A stretch of 64,000 bases of DNA from Rheum nobile (taxonomy: Eukaryota > Streptophyta > Magnoliopsida > Caryophyllales > Polygonaceae). Location of the stretch: the NCBI GenBank assembly GCA_027886185.1, contig WOAB01000583.1:6448001-6512000 (forward strand), written 5' to 3'. Positions within the stretch are counted from its first letter, which is position 1. Every line of letters starts with the position of its first letter. A program made the translations under genes and the position numbers. Positions 44,597-54,625 of this stretch are shown piece after piece. The notes beneath the pieces are model-generated. The model ran no database searches and was not told where the DNA came from. It worked only from the letters and a program-made list of their open reading frames with translations.

Positions 44597-45995
44597 TGAT
44601 CGGCACTATTTTATAGTGCATATCCAGGAGTTATTACCAGGTTTGAGGTGCCATTTGGATGGGTTTAGAGCACAATTGTGGAGTTGAGAGTTAGAGACTA
44701 GAAGTAAAGAAATCATGGGATTTACAGAGGTTTGAAGTGCATTGAAGAGTAGAAGAACAGTGGGTTGATTTCAAATTGTTCGTTCTCTTTACTCAGATGT
44801 CCAAATGGAGTGATTCCAATTCGAGGAGTTAGATCTTGAAGTCTATTGCAAGTCCTCAAAATATGAGCGCAATCCGAGTTGGGAATCAAAAGTTATGACG
44901 TTTTTACTAAAGTATCGCAGAAGCTGAAGAAGACACCGTCACCGCACCCCGCGGTGGGATGACCGCACCCCGCGGCGAACCTTAGAGAGAAGAGGCCGTG
45001 ATTCTGGAGTACCACCGCACCCCGCGGTGGGTGTCACCGCACCCAGCGATGGCGACGCGCTGAAGATATTTCCGAGTTTTTATTTCCCGTTTTATTTTAT
45101 TTCCGAGACTTTGTTTCCAAGTTTGTTTATTTCTTTTCTTTATTTCTGAATTATTTCCTTAGTATTTAAGTTAAGTTTAAGACTCTTTTAGAGGATCCAT
45201 TCTCAAACCCTAGTTGCCACCGTTCTTAGTTTTTCTCTCAAAAATCTTATGGAGAACTAAACCTCCATTGTTGCACTTGACGTTTTGAAGCCTTCAATTG
45301 ATTGGTTGTGAGTTTTCTACTCTTGTTCGATTTCCTATCTAGTTGGATTAATTCTCTTGTGCTTGAATGTTTATTGGTTTATGTTGATTTATCTAGAGTA
45401 GCTACCTAGGTTTATTGATATCTTCCTAATAGCTAGGACTTGTGATTCCGGGTTCGGGTTGCATATCTAGTAGTACACACGATTTACATAAGCGGGTTGC
45501 GAGTGTTCATCGTGAGAGAGAGTTAATTGCATGCTATAGTAACAAGTTGTTTCTATTGCATGTATCTTGTTGAATCCTTGGTTGAATGCTATTGCTTTAT
45601 TGAGTCTTGAAGGTTTTCGGATTTGATTTAGTAATAAGTACTATTAGGGCTGGTAGAACTAATAGTTACCTATGATCGGGATAAGAACAACTAAAGGAAA
45701 GATAAGAACTTGAGAATAATAGAATTCAGTGATCAACCATATCTCTTGTTGTGTGGATCTTTGTCAAGTGTGGCGCCTTCCTCATATCATATTCACATCC
45801 TTTACTTTGTTTTCTTGCTTTATTTACTTGGTTCGAAATACTACAACCCCCCCCCCCTAGTTCCTAGTTGGTGACTTGAAAAACACAAGAATTGATAACC
45901 TGATTCCCTGTGGGATCGACCCTGACTTGCTTGCTATACTCTTTAGTAGGTACTTTAGGATTTCTTTGATTAAGCATACGACTTTAAGCCTGTCA
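44597..45995 (+). repeat. E3 3' LTR (1399 bp)
   Basis: TGATCGGCACTA...AGCCTGTCA. Compared with the rejoined 5' LTR (about 1377 bp) it has one extra 21-bp GC-rich unit near 44950-44970 and scattered substitutions. Confidence 0.95.
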
Positions 45996-46000
45996 ATTTC

Positions 46001-47337
46001 AAAATGGATATTCATGTTAAAGCTTTTTAATATGATCTCGCGTAACTACGAAAGTTTACGATATCGAGTGACTACGAAGGTTTACGATCTCGAGTGACTA
46101 CGAAAGTTTACGATCTCGAGTAACTACGAAAGTTTATGGTCTCGAATGACTACGAAAGTTTATGGTCTCGAATGACTACGAAAGTTTATGATCTCGAGTG
46201 ACTACGAAAGTTTACGATCTGGAAAGCATTTAGAGTCTAGGTCCACTAATACTGAGTTCTAAAGAAACGATTAATCCTCATAAGGAATTAACGTTCCTAC
46301 GAATACTCGTGCTAATCTAGCATTAAAGTTTACATTTAAATCCACAACAAAACCATTACGGTCATTAACAAGTATAACAGCGTTGTTTCTAGCAATATAT
46401 ACAACCTACTATAATATCACATTTTAATCACGTTATTTATAAAATTCTGTTCCCAAACGAAAACAACAGTTCACTCCGATTTAATTAACAACTAAAAGCA
46501 ATTGATAATTAATAGAACATGGAATGATTAAGCAAGAGCGAACCACCACTTGCCTTAGTCTACACAAACGATTGAGCGACGACGGGTTTCTGGGTCCGGA
46601 ACGAGAACGAAAGTCGGATTACAGATTCCTACGACGACGACCCACAATGAAACCCTAGGTTAGATTCGACAATAAAATGATACGAATCTAAGAAAGAACG
46701 AAATCGAAAGAACGAAAGTCCCGCCCAAGACCGGATTGTCCAAGGCCACGATCGCGATTGCCAAGGCAATCCGCGGTCGCGGCCGTCGAGGACTTCGTCC
46801 GCGAGTGTCAAAGACAGCGGATGCGGCCGACCTTGTCACTGCCGCGGTCGCAACAGTTCATGTCCACGGTCGCGGCCATGAACTCCGGCGACCCAAAACG
46901 GAGAAAACTCACCGGCGATGACTCGAAAGGGCTCGATACGAGGGGGCTTCGACTCCTGACCTCCTTGCGCCTCCAAAGCACCACTCCAAGGCCACCACGA
47001 CAACCAACGAAGGCTCCGGCGACGCCTCGAAAATTCCGGCGAGGGCTTGAAACTACGGAGAGCAAGAAAATCGAGAGAGAGAGAGAGTGATGAGATCTGG
47101 TTTGAGTGCCAAAAACCTCCCAGAATCAACCTCTATTTATAGCCAAGGAGAGGAGGCCAGCCCCGACCAGATCGACGGCGAGTCAGGCTGTCAACGGCAG
47201 CACGGACGACGAGGCTCGGAAGACGAAGCATCGCTGGCGTGTTACAGAAATTCTGAACTTCTCCGAAAGCGACACGATTACAGATTGAGGGTTGAGAAAA
47301 TTACTCAAATACCCTTACTAAAATGAGGGGTATTACA
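46001..47337 (-). repeat. E2 right LTR, outer part
   Basis: Resumes E2 after E3. It contains a degenerate tandem array of ACTACGAAAGTTTAYGATCTCGAGTG-type units (about 46040-46225, 26-bp period; shown as a short consensus), a GC-rich region, a minus-strand TATAAATAG (about 47137) and the outer end GGGGTATTACA. Confidence 0.85.
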
Positions 47338-47381
47338 GAACGCACGACCGGTGTGTTGCTCTCGAAGTGAGCACACCAGCA

Positions 47382-47684
47382 CTAAATTAACCCGTACAAC
47401 CGTGCACTCTTGATAGAAGGCTGTGGCGTCTCTTTGGCTAACAGGGTGACAAGTCGTTGCTCCTGATTCTCATCTATGGTAGCGGCTAAGTGTCCTATGA
47501 GTCTGGTTGTCGCCTCATTGATCTTCTTGGCGCGTCGCTCCATCTTGAATCGGTCGCATCGGTACTTGTATGGGGGTCCGTTGGCGATGATGTCGTGACT
47601 TGAGTGATGCGAATGAGCTACTCATGGGCGCCATTGGGGGTCGTCTTGGTGGCCTTCGAATCGTCCCTTCTCGGGTGCCATCAT
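47382..47684 (-). pseudogene. unrecognised short reading frame
   Basis: From ATG 47684 a minus-strand frame runs 100 codons to TAG at 47382-47384 with one internal TGA at codon 21. The part after the TGA has protein-like composition: HDIIANGPPYKYRCDRF, then KMERRAKKINEATTRLIGHLAATIDENQEQRLVTLL, which looks like an amphipathic helical segment. I do not recognise it. It abuts the outer end of E2 and has higher GC than the DNA to its right. It could be part of a retroelement gag or of a displaced host gene. Confidence 0.35.
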
Positions 47685-48050
47685 TGCTTTAATTAGATTT
47701 GGCGATGAATCTATACGATAAGATAACCGTTGATTTTATTTCCGGGAGCCTGACCTCTGCTCCACGATAATTCTAGCAAGGTTTCGAGTCCACACACGAT
47801 CCAACGAATAACGATATGGACTGACAAAATAATTAATATCAATTAATTTATTTTGACAAACTCAACTAATTAAATTCAATATTTTTTTATGAATTTAGTC
47901 ATAAAAATAATAATTGAATTTTTCTATGGACAAATACGAATAAAAGTGGGTTGAAATTATACCGCTCGATTGATCTCTGGTTGAATTTGGACTGGATATG
48001 TTAATGGGCTTAAAATCACAATACATATCTAATATATATGAGGGCCTACT
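47685..48050. other. AT-rich spacer left of the LINE
   Basis: No gene. The last 15 bases (48036-48050, ATATGAGGGCCTACT) are the LINE target duplicated at 56407-56421. Confidence 0.6.
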
Positions 48051-48134
48051 AACAAACTGAGGTGAAGGCTCTAAAAAAGAGATGAGAGAGAATACACTCC
48101 CAGTGAGCTTCAAAACCCCACCCCCTGACCCACC

Positions 48135-48135
<1 letters not shown>

Positions 48136-48166
<31 letters not shown>
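48136..48166 (+). repeat. poly(C)31 tract in LINE 5' UTR
   Basis: Thirty-one consecutive C residues within a C-rich 5' UTR (CCACCCCCTGACCCACCT before, ACACCGACC after), about 85 bases from the LINE 5' end and 210 before the ORF1 start. Confidence 0.9.
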
Positions 48167-48373
48167 ACACCGACCATCCCCCTGCCCCCCGCTGCCCACC
48201 ACCTCGCCCCCTGATCCTCAAACAGCCCCCAGTCTGTTCCTTCTGGCGCCCTACAGGATAGCCTATCAGAGATTTCCCCTGATAGAACACCCACGTGGTC
48301 CAGCCTCTTCAAGAAAGAGGATTGGCGCCATGCCCCGAAAATCTCCTCGGACCTTATCCGCTCTGACCAGGTC

Positions 48374-49783
48374 ATGGTGGCCAACCCGGAGGGAATGGAA
48401 GGCTCACCATGGATTACTGTGAATGATGAGGTCCTAAACGCCTTGGCTGCTCCCTGGCGTTGCTCCTTAGTCATCAAGCTCTTTGGGCGCATGATTTCCT
48501 TCCCGGCCTTCGAGCAACGTCTCAGGCGGATGTGGAACCCCTCAGGTGATATGGTCATATTTGACTTGCCCAATGAGTATTTTCTCGTCCGCTTCGAACA
48601 TGAAACAGACTTGGAAGGAGCTTTCTCCGGTGGTCACTGGTCAATGTTCGGGCATTACCTTACGATGAAAAGATGGGAACCATCCTTTAATCCTAGAACC
48701 TCGATCATTAATTCAACTGGGGTCTGGATCAGGATTTCGGGGCTACCAATGATGATGTATGATAGGAACCTATTATTTGCAATAAGTTCTACCATCGGTT
48801 TCCCGTTACGCATTGATGGCAACACATTGAATGCTACCCGGGGAAGATTCGCACGTGTTTGCGTGGAGATTGAGCTTGACCGCCCTCTCAAAGGTGAGAT
48901 CTTTGTCAACAATGAGAGGCTCCAGATTCAATACGAAGGTCTGCATCAAATCTGTTTTGCTTGTGGAAAGTACGGCCACCTTGTGGAGAATTGTCCGCTC
49001 GCGATAGATGCAGATGAGGAGGTCGTTGTGCCCGCCGGAGTTGCCTCTACCAGTATCCCGCCCAATCCCAGTCACCGGAAACCTACAACAGCGGGGCCTT
49101 GGGGGTCCTGGATGACTCCAGAATACCGTGCCCAAAATCAAAACTACAGGGTCAGAGTTGATGGCGACCGGTCGGGGAAAGTCAGAACCGAGAATCGTTT
49201 TGCAGGGCTAGAGGTGTCTGCAGAAGAGCCTGTCCTAGGACCTTCGAAGAATAAGGGGAAACAAGTCATAGGAGGAGAGGAAGTGTCAGAGGAAGTTATT
49301 AGTAGCCCCAAGCCTAAAAGTAAGAAAAGCTCGGGCCAGGTCAAGCGGTTTCGGTCAAAAGCACCTGCTAAAACCATTGTAATTGTTTCCCAGAAGGCTA
49401 TTGGGCCTAGTAAGGCCCAAACGAAGAATCCCCATCTTGTTCAGTCCACGACCACCTCAAAGCCCATACTCAAGTCAGCCCAGAACCCCTGTAGTCTCAA
49501 ACCTAGCCAACCCAACGAGCCCCTTCTCAAGACGCCCCAACCCATTGCCCTGATTACCTCTACACCACGCAAAGCCATTAGTGAGAGCCCCGTGATCGTA
49601 GTGGAGAAGGAGTTTCGGAAATCACCTACGGTGATGATCTTCTCTACTGAGAACATCAAAGTGAACCCGCCCGATCCCGAAGAGGAGGTTCACTCGGAGC
49701 CTGTGATGGACATCGTGGAGGATGACTCAATGCAAGAGGATACTCCACCGGGATCGGCCCTGGCCGAGGCCCAAGTTTCCTAA
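48374..49783 (+). CDS. LINE ORF1 protein (DUF4283 plus CCHC zinc knuckle)
   Basis: 469 codons, uninterrupted. The N-terminal half is a DUF4283-type domain with WRCSLVIKLFGR, FLVRFEHETDLEGAFSGGHW and VWIRISGLPMMMYD. A CCHC knuckle CFACGKYGHLVENC starts at residue 194. The C-terminal half is low-complexity, Lys/Pro/Ser-rich, ending in an acidic stretch. ORF1 proteins of plant L1 elements bind the element RNA and form the particle with ORF2. I start at ATG 48374; an earlier start is not evident because the leader is C-rich and lacks an ATG in frame close by. ORF2 begins about 40 bases after its stop. Confidence 0.85.
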   Translation: MVANPEGMEGSPWITVNDEVLNALAAPWRCSLVIKLFGRMISFPAFEQRLRRMWNPSGDMVIFDLPNEYFLVRFEHETDLEGAFSGGHWSMFGHYLTMKRWEPSFNPRTSIINSTGVWIRISGLPMMMYDRNLLFAISSTIGFPLRIDGNTLNATRGRFARVCVEIELDRPLKGEIFVNNERLQIQYEGLHQICFACGKYGHLVENCPLAIDADEEVVVPAGVASTSIPPNPSHRKPTTAGPWGSWMTPEYRAQNQNYRVRVDGDRSGKVRTENRFAGLEVSAEEPVLGPSKNKGKQVIGGEEVSEEVISSPKPKSKKSSGQVKRFRSKAPAKTIVIVSQKAIGPSKAQTKNPHLVQSTTTSKPILKSAQNPCSLKPSQPNEPLLKTPQPIALITSTPRKAISESPVIVVEKEFRKSPTVMIFSTENIKVNPPDPEEEVHSEPVMDIVEDDSMQEDTPPGSALAEAQVS

Positions 49784-52190
49784 TCCCCGCTCTATGGAAG
49801 GGCTCCCCTCCTATCGTCTGTTTTATGATAGGTCTTCTTTGGAACTGTCTCGGAACCCTTAAGCCAGGGTTTCGGAGATCGCTTCGTTACATGCTTTGAA
49901 AACACAAGCCAGTGTTTCTGGCTCTCTTTGAAACTCATGTTGCGGGTACAAGGGCAGATGAAATTTGTAGGAAGACTGACTTCTCTAATTTCGACCGCGT
50001 GGAAGCCCAAGGCCAAAGCGGGGGTATTTAGTTACTCTGGAATGATGCGGATTGCCCAATCACCATCATCTCCAAGGAGTCCCAGTTCATCCATGCTATC
50101 GTGGGGGCTGGCAGTAACCCCTTTCACCTTGTTGTGGTATATGCTTGTCCCACAGCCCAGAGGAGGGTGGGGCTTTGGAGCCAACTCAACGATGAACTTA
50201 ATAGCATCAATTCTCCCTTGATCATTGGGGGGACTTCAATACCATCTGCTGTCTTGAAGAGCGCCAAGGGGGCTCGGGGGGGCTCTCTTCTGACTCCCTC
50301 CAGTTCAGCAACTAGATTAGTCAGAACCACTTAATCGATATGGGTTACTGTAGTTCTCCCTTTACGTGGTCACGTGGTCTTTCTGAGCGATCCATCGTTT
50401 CTAAAAGACTGGATCGCATTCTTATGAATAACTCTGCTAGACTACAATGGCCTGAAGCTTCTGTCCAACATCTCCCACATCTCGCCTCGGACTGTAATCC
50501 TCTCCTCCTCCGCTTCCAAGGACGGACTTCGGGAAACCCAAGACGACGCCCTTTTAGGTTCCAAGCAGCGTGGCTCACGCATCCTCAGCTCGATAAAGTC
50601 GTGGATAGCAACTGGGACCCTCAGGCCAATCTGGTTACTGCCCTGGGAAAGCTCAAGCACCATCTCGTTGACTGGAACAAGAATGTGTTTGGAGACATCC
50701 TTGTGCGTAAGGACATCCTTGTCTCTAGGATGGAAGATATGGAGCAACAGCTTGCAGTTAGCCCCACACAAGCCTTAATTCAGTGGGCCATCCTCCTGCA
50801 AATAAAGCTTAATGGCATCCTGGAACAAGAAGAATTATTGTGGTATCAAAAGTCGAGGGAGAAATGGGTGGCTTTCGGGGACCGCAACACCTCGTTTTTT
50901 CACACGTCCACTATTATTCGTAGAAGAAGAAATAAGATCCAGGCCCTCAAGATTGCGAATGGCGAGTGGTGCAGGGACTAGAGGAGGCTTGAGGGGCACG
51001 CGTTGGCCTTCTTCCGTGACCTTTATGCTCCCGAAGCCCTTGATGACCTCACTTCTCTCCCTCGGGGAGGTTTCCCGTCCATTCCTTGTGTTGAATTGCT
51101 TAACCTTGCTTGTCAGTTTTCCATGGACGAAATCTTCCATGCGGTTGGCGAGATGGGGGATTTTAAGGCGCCGGGCTTGGACGGTTTCCAGCCACTGTTT
51201 TTCAGAAGTTATGGAGTACAGTGGGTGACTCGCTGGTGACTTCAGTGCATAATTTTTTCACCGAAGGTGTCCTCCTCCCTTCTATGAATGACACTCTTCT
51301 TGTTCTCATTGCTAAGGTGGCGACACCCGAGCTTATTAGCCAATTTCGCCCGATTAGTCTTTGCAACATATGTTACAAAGTGATTACCAAGACCCTTGTT
51401 CAAAGACTTAAGCCCCTGATGAGTGAGCTAGTCAGCCCTATGCAAAGTAGTTTTATTCCGGGCCGTCTTATCTCCGACAATGTTATCATTCTACAAGAGG
51501 TGGTGCATTCGATGAGAAAAAAGAAAGGGAAGAAAGGGTGGATGCTATTAAAACTTGATCTCGAGAAGGCTTACGATAGACTTCGTTTAGAGTTTATTGG
51601 CGACACTCTTGAGGATATCAAGCTCCCGACAAACTGGATTTCCTGGATCAACCAATGTGTTTCTACTGGCAGCATGCGTTTGTCTTGGAATGTGGAAATT
51701 ACTGAGAGCTTTGCTATGAAACGAGGCATTAGGCAGGGCGACCCCATTTCGCCTTACCTTTTTGTTCTTTTCCTCGAAAGGTTGGGCCATTGCATCGAGC
51801 GAGTTGTTGACAATGGGAGATGGAACCCCATTCAGTTAAATAGGGGGGGACCGAAACTTTCCCATCTCTTTTTTGCTTATGACATCCTTCTCTTTGCAGA
51901 GGCTTCTTGCGATCAATTGGAGGTCATCCGTGAATTCTTAGATGCCTTCTGTGGGGCTTCAGGTCAGAAAGTCAGCCTCCAGAAATCCAAAATCCTGGTG
52001 TCGAAGAATGTCCAAGGACCTCTTGAAGAGGAACTCACGAGGAGGAGTGGAATCCCGATTGCGCGTAACTTAGGGCATTATCTTGGTATCCCTGTTTTTC
52101 ATAAGAGGGCCACCAAGGAAATTTTCAACCCTCTGATGGAGAAGATCCAGTCTAAGTTAGCAGGGTGGAAAGCCAAAACTTTGAACATTG

Positions 52191-54625
52191 TGTAACACCC
52201 CTAAAACTTAACCATTTTGGAAAGGTATTATCGCCAGTGACCCCAGTGTTCCTTACCGAGATCACCCAAGGCTTTACCGTTTAAATACAATTTATGAAAT
52301 ACAAATGATACATAATGATCAAAGCATTCAATTCCAAAACATAACATTGTCAAGGAAACAAGAGTTACGGGATTACAACCCAATCCTGAATAGGCTAACA
52401 CAGAGTTTAAACCAAATACAGCGGAAGTCTTATAAAGTAGGGTACAACGGAAGTCTTATAAAATACATTACAACCAAAGTCATTGTCCAAAAGATCTCAA
52501 CCTAATTAACGAAATAACTCAAACATTCGAAAACCACCGTCGACTCCATAGTCCTTCTATTCTTCTGAGCTACTTTCTATCTGATGTGCCGAATCGAACG
52601 GATGACACCAGCCCATATGCAGAGAACAAAGTTCGTGGGTTAGTCTACTTGAATAGACTAGCAAGGGTACAAAGCAGAATGGTTCGAAGCAGTCGTATTA
52701 GGTTAGACTCATCGCTTCTCAAATAACAACCGATGACGATAGTCAACCATCATACTCCTATTGGAATAAACAAGAGGTATGCACAAGAGAAGATTCTAGA
52801 AGACTGAATCTTCACAGAAATCGACTCGAAAGAAGACTTCAATGGAAATGAGTCTTTAAGGAATTATGACAAATCTGGAATGTTTACAGAATCATACAAC
52901 AATGATTTAAAAGTTGACTGAGATGCTTCGGTTCACGACCAACCTCACCGCATATAGCGAGTCCAGATTGGAAAGAGAACGTACTATGATCAAAGTCGAG
53001 ACGAGTTTTCCTAGATGCACTATAACTTAGTTGTACTACTCGCCGAAGGTTTATTAATTATGTGCGTCAAGTAGCACTTATCTGATTTATATTACAAACC
53101 ACACATCACATTATTAGACTTTTACATGTGTACCCCACCATTGGGACGACACATCTTAGTATACGTTTCGTCGAGAGTGACATACACCGAAAGGTTTGTG
53201 ACACCAACTAAGTGTCCTGTCTCTACACACTTGTGAAAGAGACCGATCATGATCTTAGAACAGTACCAGATGGAGACGAGCCACCCCGATACCAGATTAT
53301 AAAGAAACGATCAGACGAAGTCCGAGTACATTCCTAACTACAGTGCTAACCACACAGATACAACACAATTATAGTTACAGGATAAATCCACATAAAGGCC
53401 CGAAAGGCGATCACAGATAATAGCGTTGTTCTAACAGATATACAACCTATTATATGATTTTCAAAACAGTTTATAAATCACTTCCAGAAGAACACAGTAA
53501 TAATCGTTCCAAATTAATTACTCAGATAAACAACTGATAATCAATGTAAATATGGAAACGATGAGCAAGAGCGAACCGCCACTTGCCTTAATCCGCATAA
53601 TAGAAACAAGCCTAACGACAACGACGAGATTCCAGGCTCGACACGGGTATAGCTCCGACAGCACAATGACCTTCGAGTCGACCCATAAAAGGAATCCTAA
53701 GTTAGATCCGACATAACAACAGTACGAATCTAAAAACGGCGAAAGAAATCGAAAGGAAAGACGCCACGACGACAACCAACCAAGCCAAAGCCACGAAGGC
53801 ATTCTGGGCACTGGCGGCGGTCGCCGTTCTTGGCGGCGGTCGCCGCATTCATCACGGCGGGCGCCGTAAAGAACACGGCGGTCGCCGTGAAGAACTCCGA
53901 CGATAGAACGAGAGAAAAACTCACCCAAATGATGCGCGTTTCGACCCCTTTTTGCCTTGCCTGGGTTCCAACCTCCAAAGGCAACCAAAAGGCTTCACAA
54001 GGGCTTCTGGAAACACCACCAACGAAGCTTCCGAAATCCGACGAAACTAACACTCCGACGAGGCGAAAATTTGGCAGAGATTCGGTGCTGGGATGGCTCA
54101 AAACCCTTCCCCCAACACCTCCTTTTATAGCCAAAGCAATGGGAGCATCATCATCATCCTAGACGAAGCCGAGCAGGGCTAGATCGGCGCGGCCAGAGCT
54201 CGCCGGCGACCAACGGGTAATGACTGCTGGGTAATCACGGCGGGCGCCGCAACTTTGCCTACAGCAAGCCGTGGTGGGCGCCGTAATTACGGCGGTCGCC
54301 GTTCCTAGACCTGGTGAGCCTAGAGTAGGAGACGACGGCCTAACACCTCGGGCCTAACGATGGCGGTCGCCGTTTTTGCCTTTTCCCGCCCATTCAGCTC
54401 TTGAACGAGCAAGACATTAACCCGGGATAAAAATTAACGTACGCGAATGCGTATAAACATCCGAAGCACGTCGTCTATATTTTATTTCACTGAGAAAAAT
54501 ATTACAGATACAGAGCACATTACAGAATGTCTCAAGCTACCTGAATTAAATCCGACGTACTAAACGGGTACTCGAGAAAATTCCAAAATTCCCAAAATAA
54601 CCTTACAAAACTACGGGGTATCACA
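52191..54625 (-). mobile_element. solo LTR of the E5 family, inside the LINE
   Basis: 2435 bp from TGTAACACCCC to GGGGTATCACA on the plus strand (TGTGATACCCCG...GGGGTGTTACA on its own strand), flanked by CATTG (52186-52190 and 54626-54630). It has no primer site, purine tract or coding sequence, so it is one LTR left by recombination. Sequence is alignable with the E5 LTRs throughout, including the TATA region, the GC-rich GGCGACCGCC-type motifs (about 53810-53900, 54235-54375) and the two-hairpin module (52581-52669). Confidence 0.93.
52581..52669 (-). other. conserved two-hairpin LTR module (solo LTR)
   Basis: The second stem has different bases (AGCCCA...TGGGTT) from other copies (CCAACC...GGTTGG), so pairing is kept although sequence changed. 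The first hairpin TAGTCTACTTGAATAGACTA is kept. Confidence 0.65.

Larger units (their letters stand above)
25959..45995 (+). mobile_element. E3: Athila-like Ty3/gypsy element, internally deleted
   Basis: A plus-strand element with 5' LTR 25959-25989 plus 40319-41664 (split by E4) and 3' LTR 44597-45995. Both start TGATCGGCACTA and end AGCCTGTCA. It is flanked by the 5-bp duplication ATTTC (25954-25958, 45996-46000). The primer site is of tRNA-Asp type (41669), typical of the Athila/Tat group. The interior (41665-44596, 2.9 kb) keeps a gag remnant and the end of a protease-like region but no reverse transcriptase, RNase H or integrase, so it is non-autonomous. An Athila-style purine tract precedes the 3' LTR. 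It inserted into the right LTR of E2, and E4 later inserted into its 5' LTR. Confidence 0.9.
21781..47337 (-). mobile_element. E2: Tekay-like Ty3/gypsy element, hosting the nest
   Basis: A minus-strand LTR element with right LTR 25103-25958 plus 46001-47337 (about 2.19 kb once E3 is removed). It begins, on its own strand, TGTAATACCCC and ends GGGGGTGTTACA. A primer site (25087-25098), a gag N-terminal fragment (24501-24295) and a non-coding interior follow. The left LTR (21781 to about 23190) is truncated on its inner side, so the polypurine tract and about 0.8 kb of LTR are gone. Flanks GTTTG (left) and GAACG (right) do not match, so the outer ends may come from recombination between elements. 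It was cut by E3 at 25958/25959. Confidence 0.75.

Noticed and set aside
48049..48573. minus-strand Gly-rich frames
   Set aside because: They are produced by the poly(C) tract and lie opposite LINE ORF1.
53518..54162. frames on both strands in the solo LTR
   Set aside because: They come from the GC-rich hairpin motifs in an LTR and have no protein-family signature.
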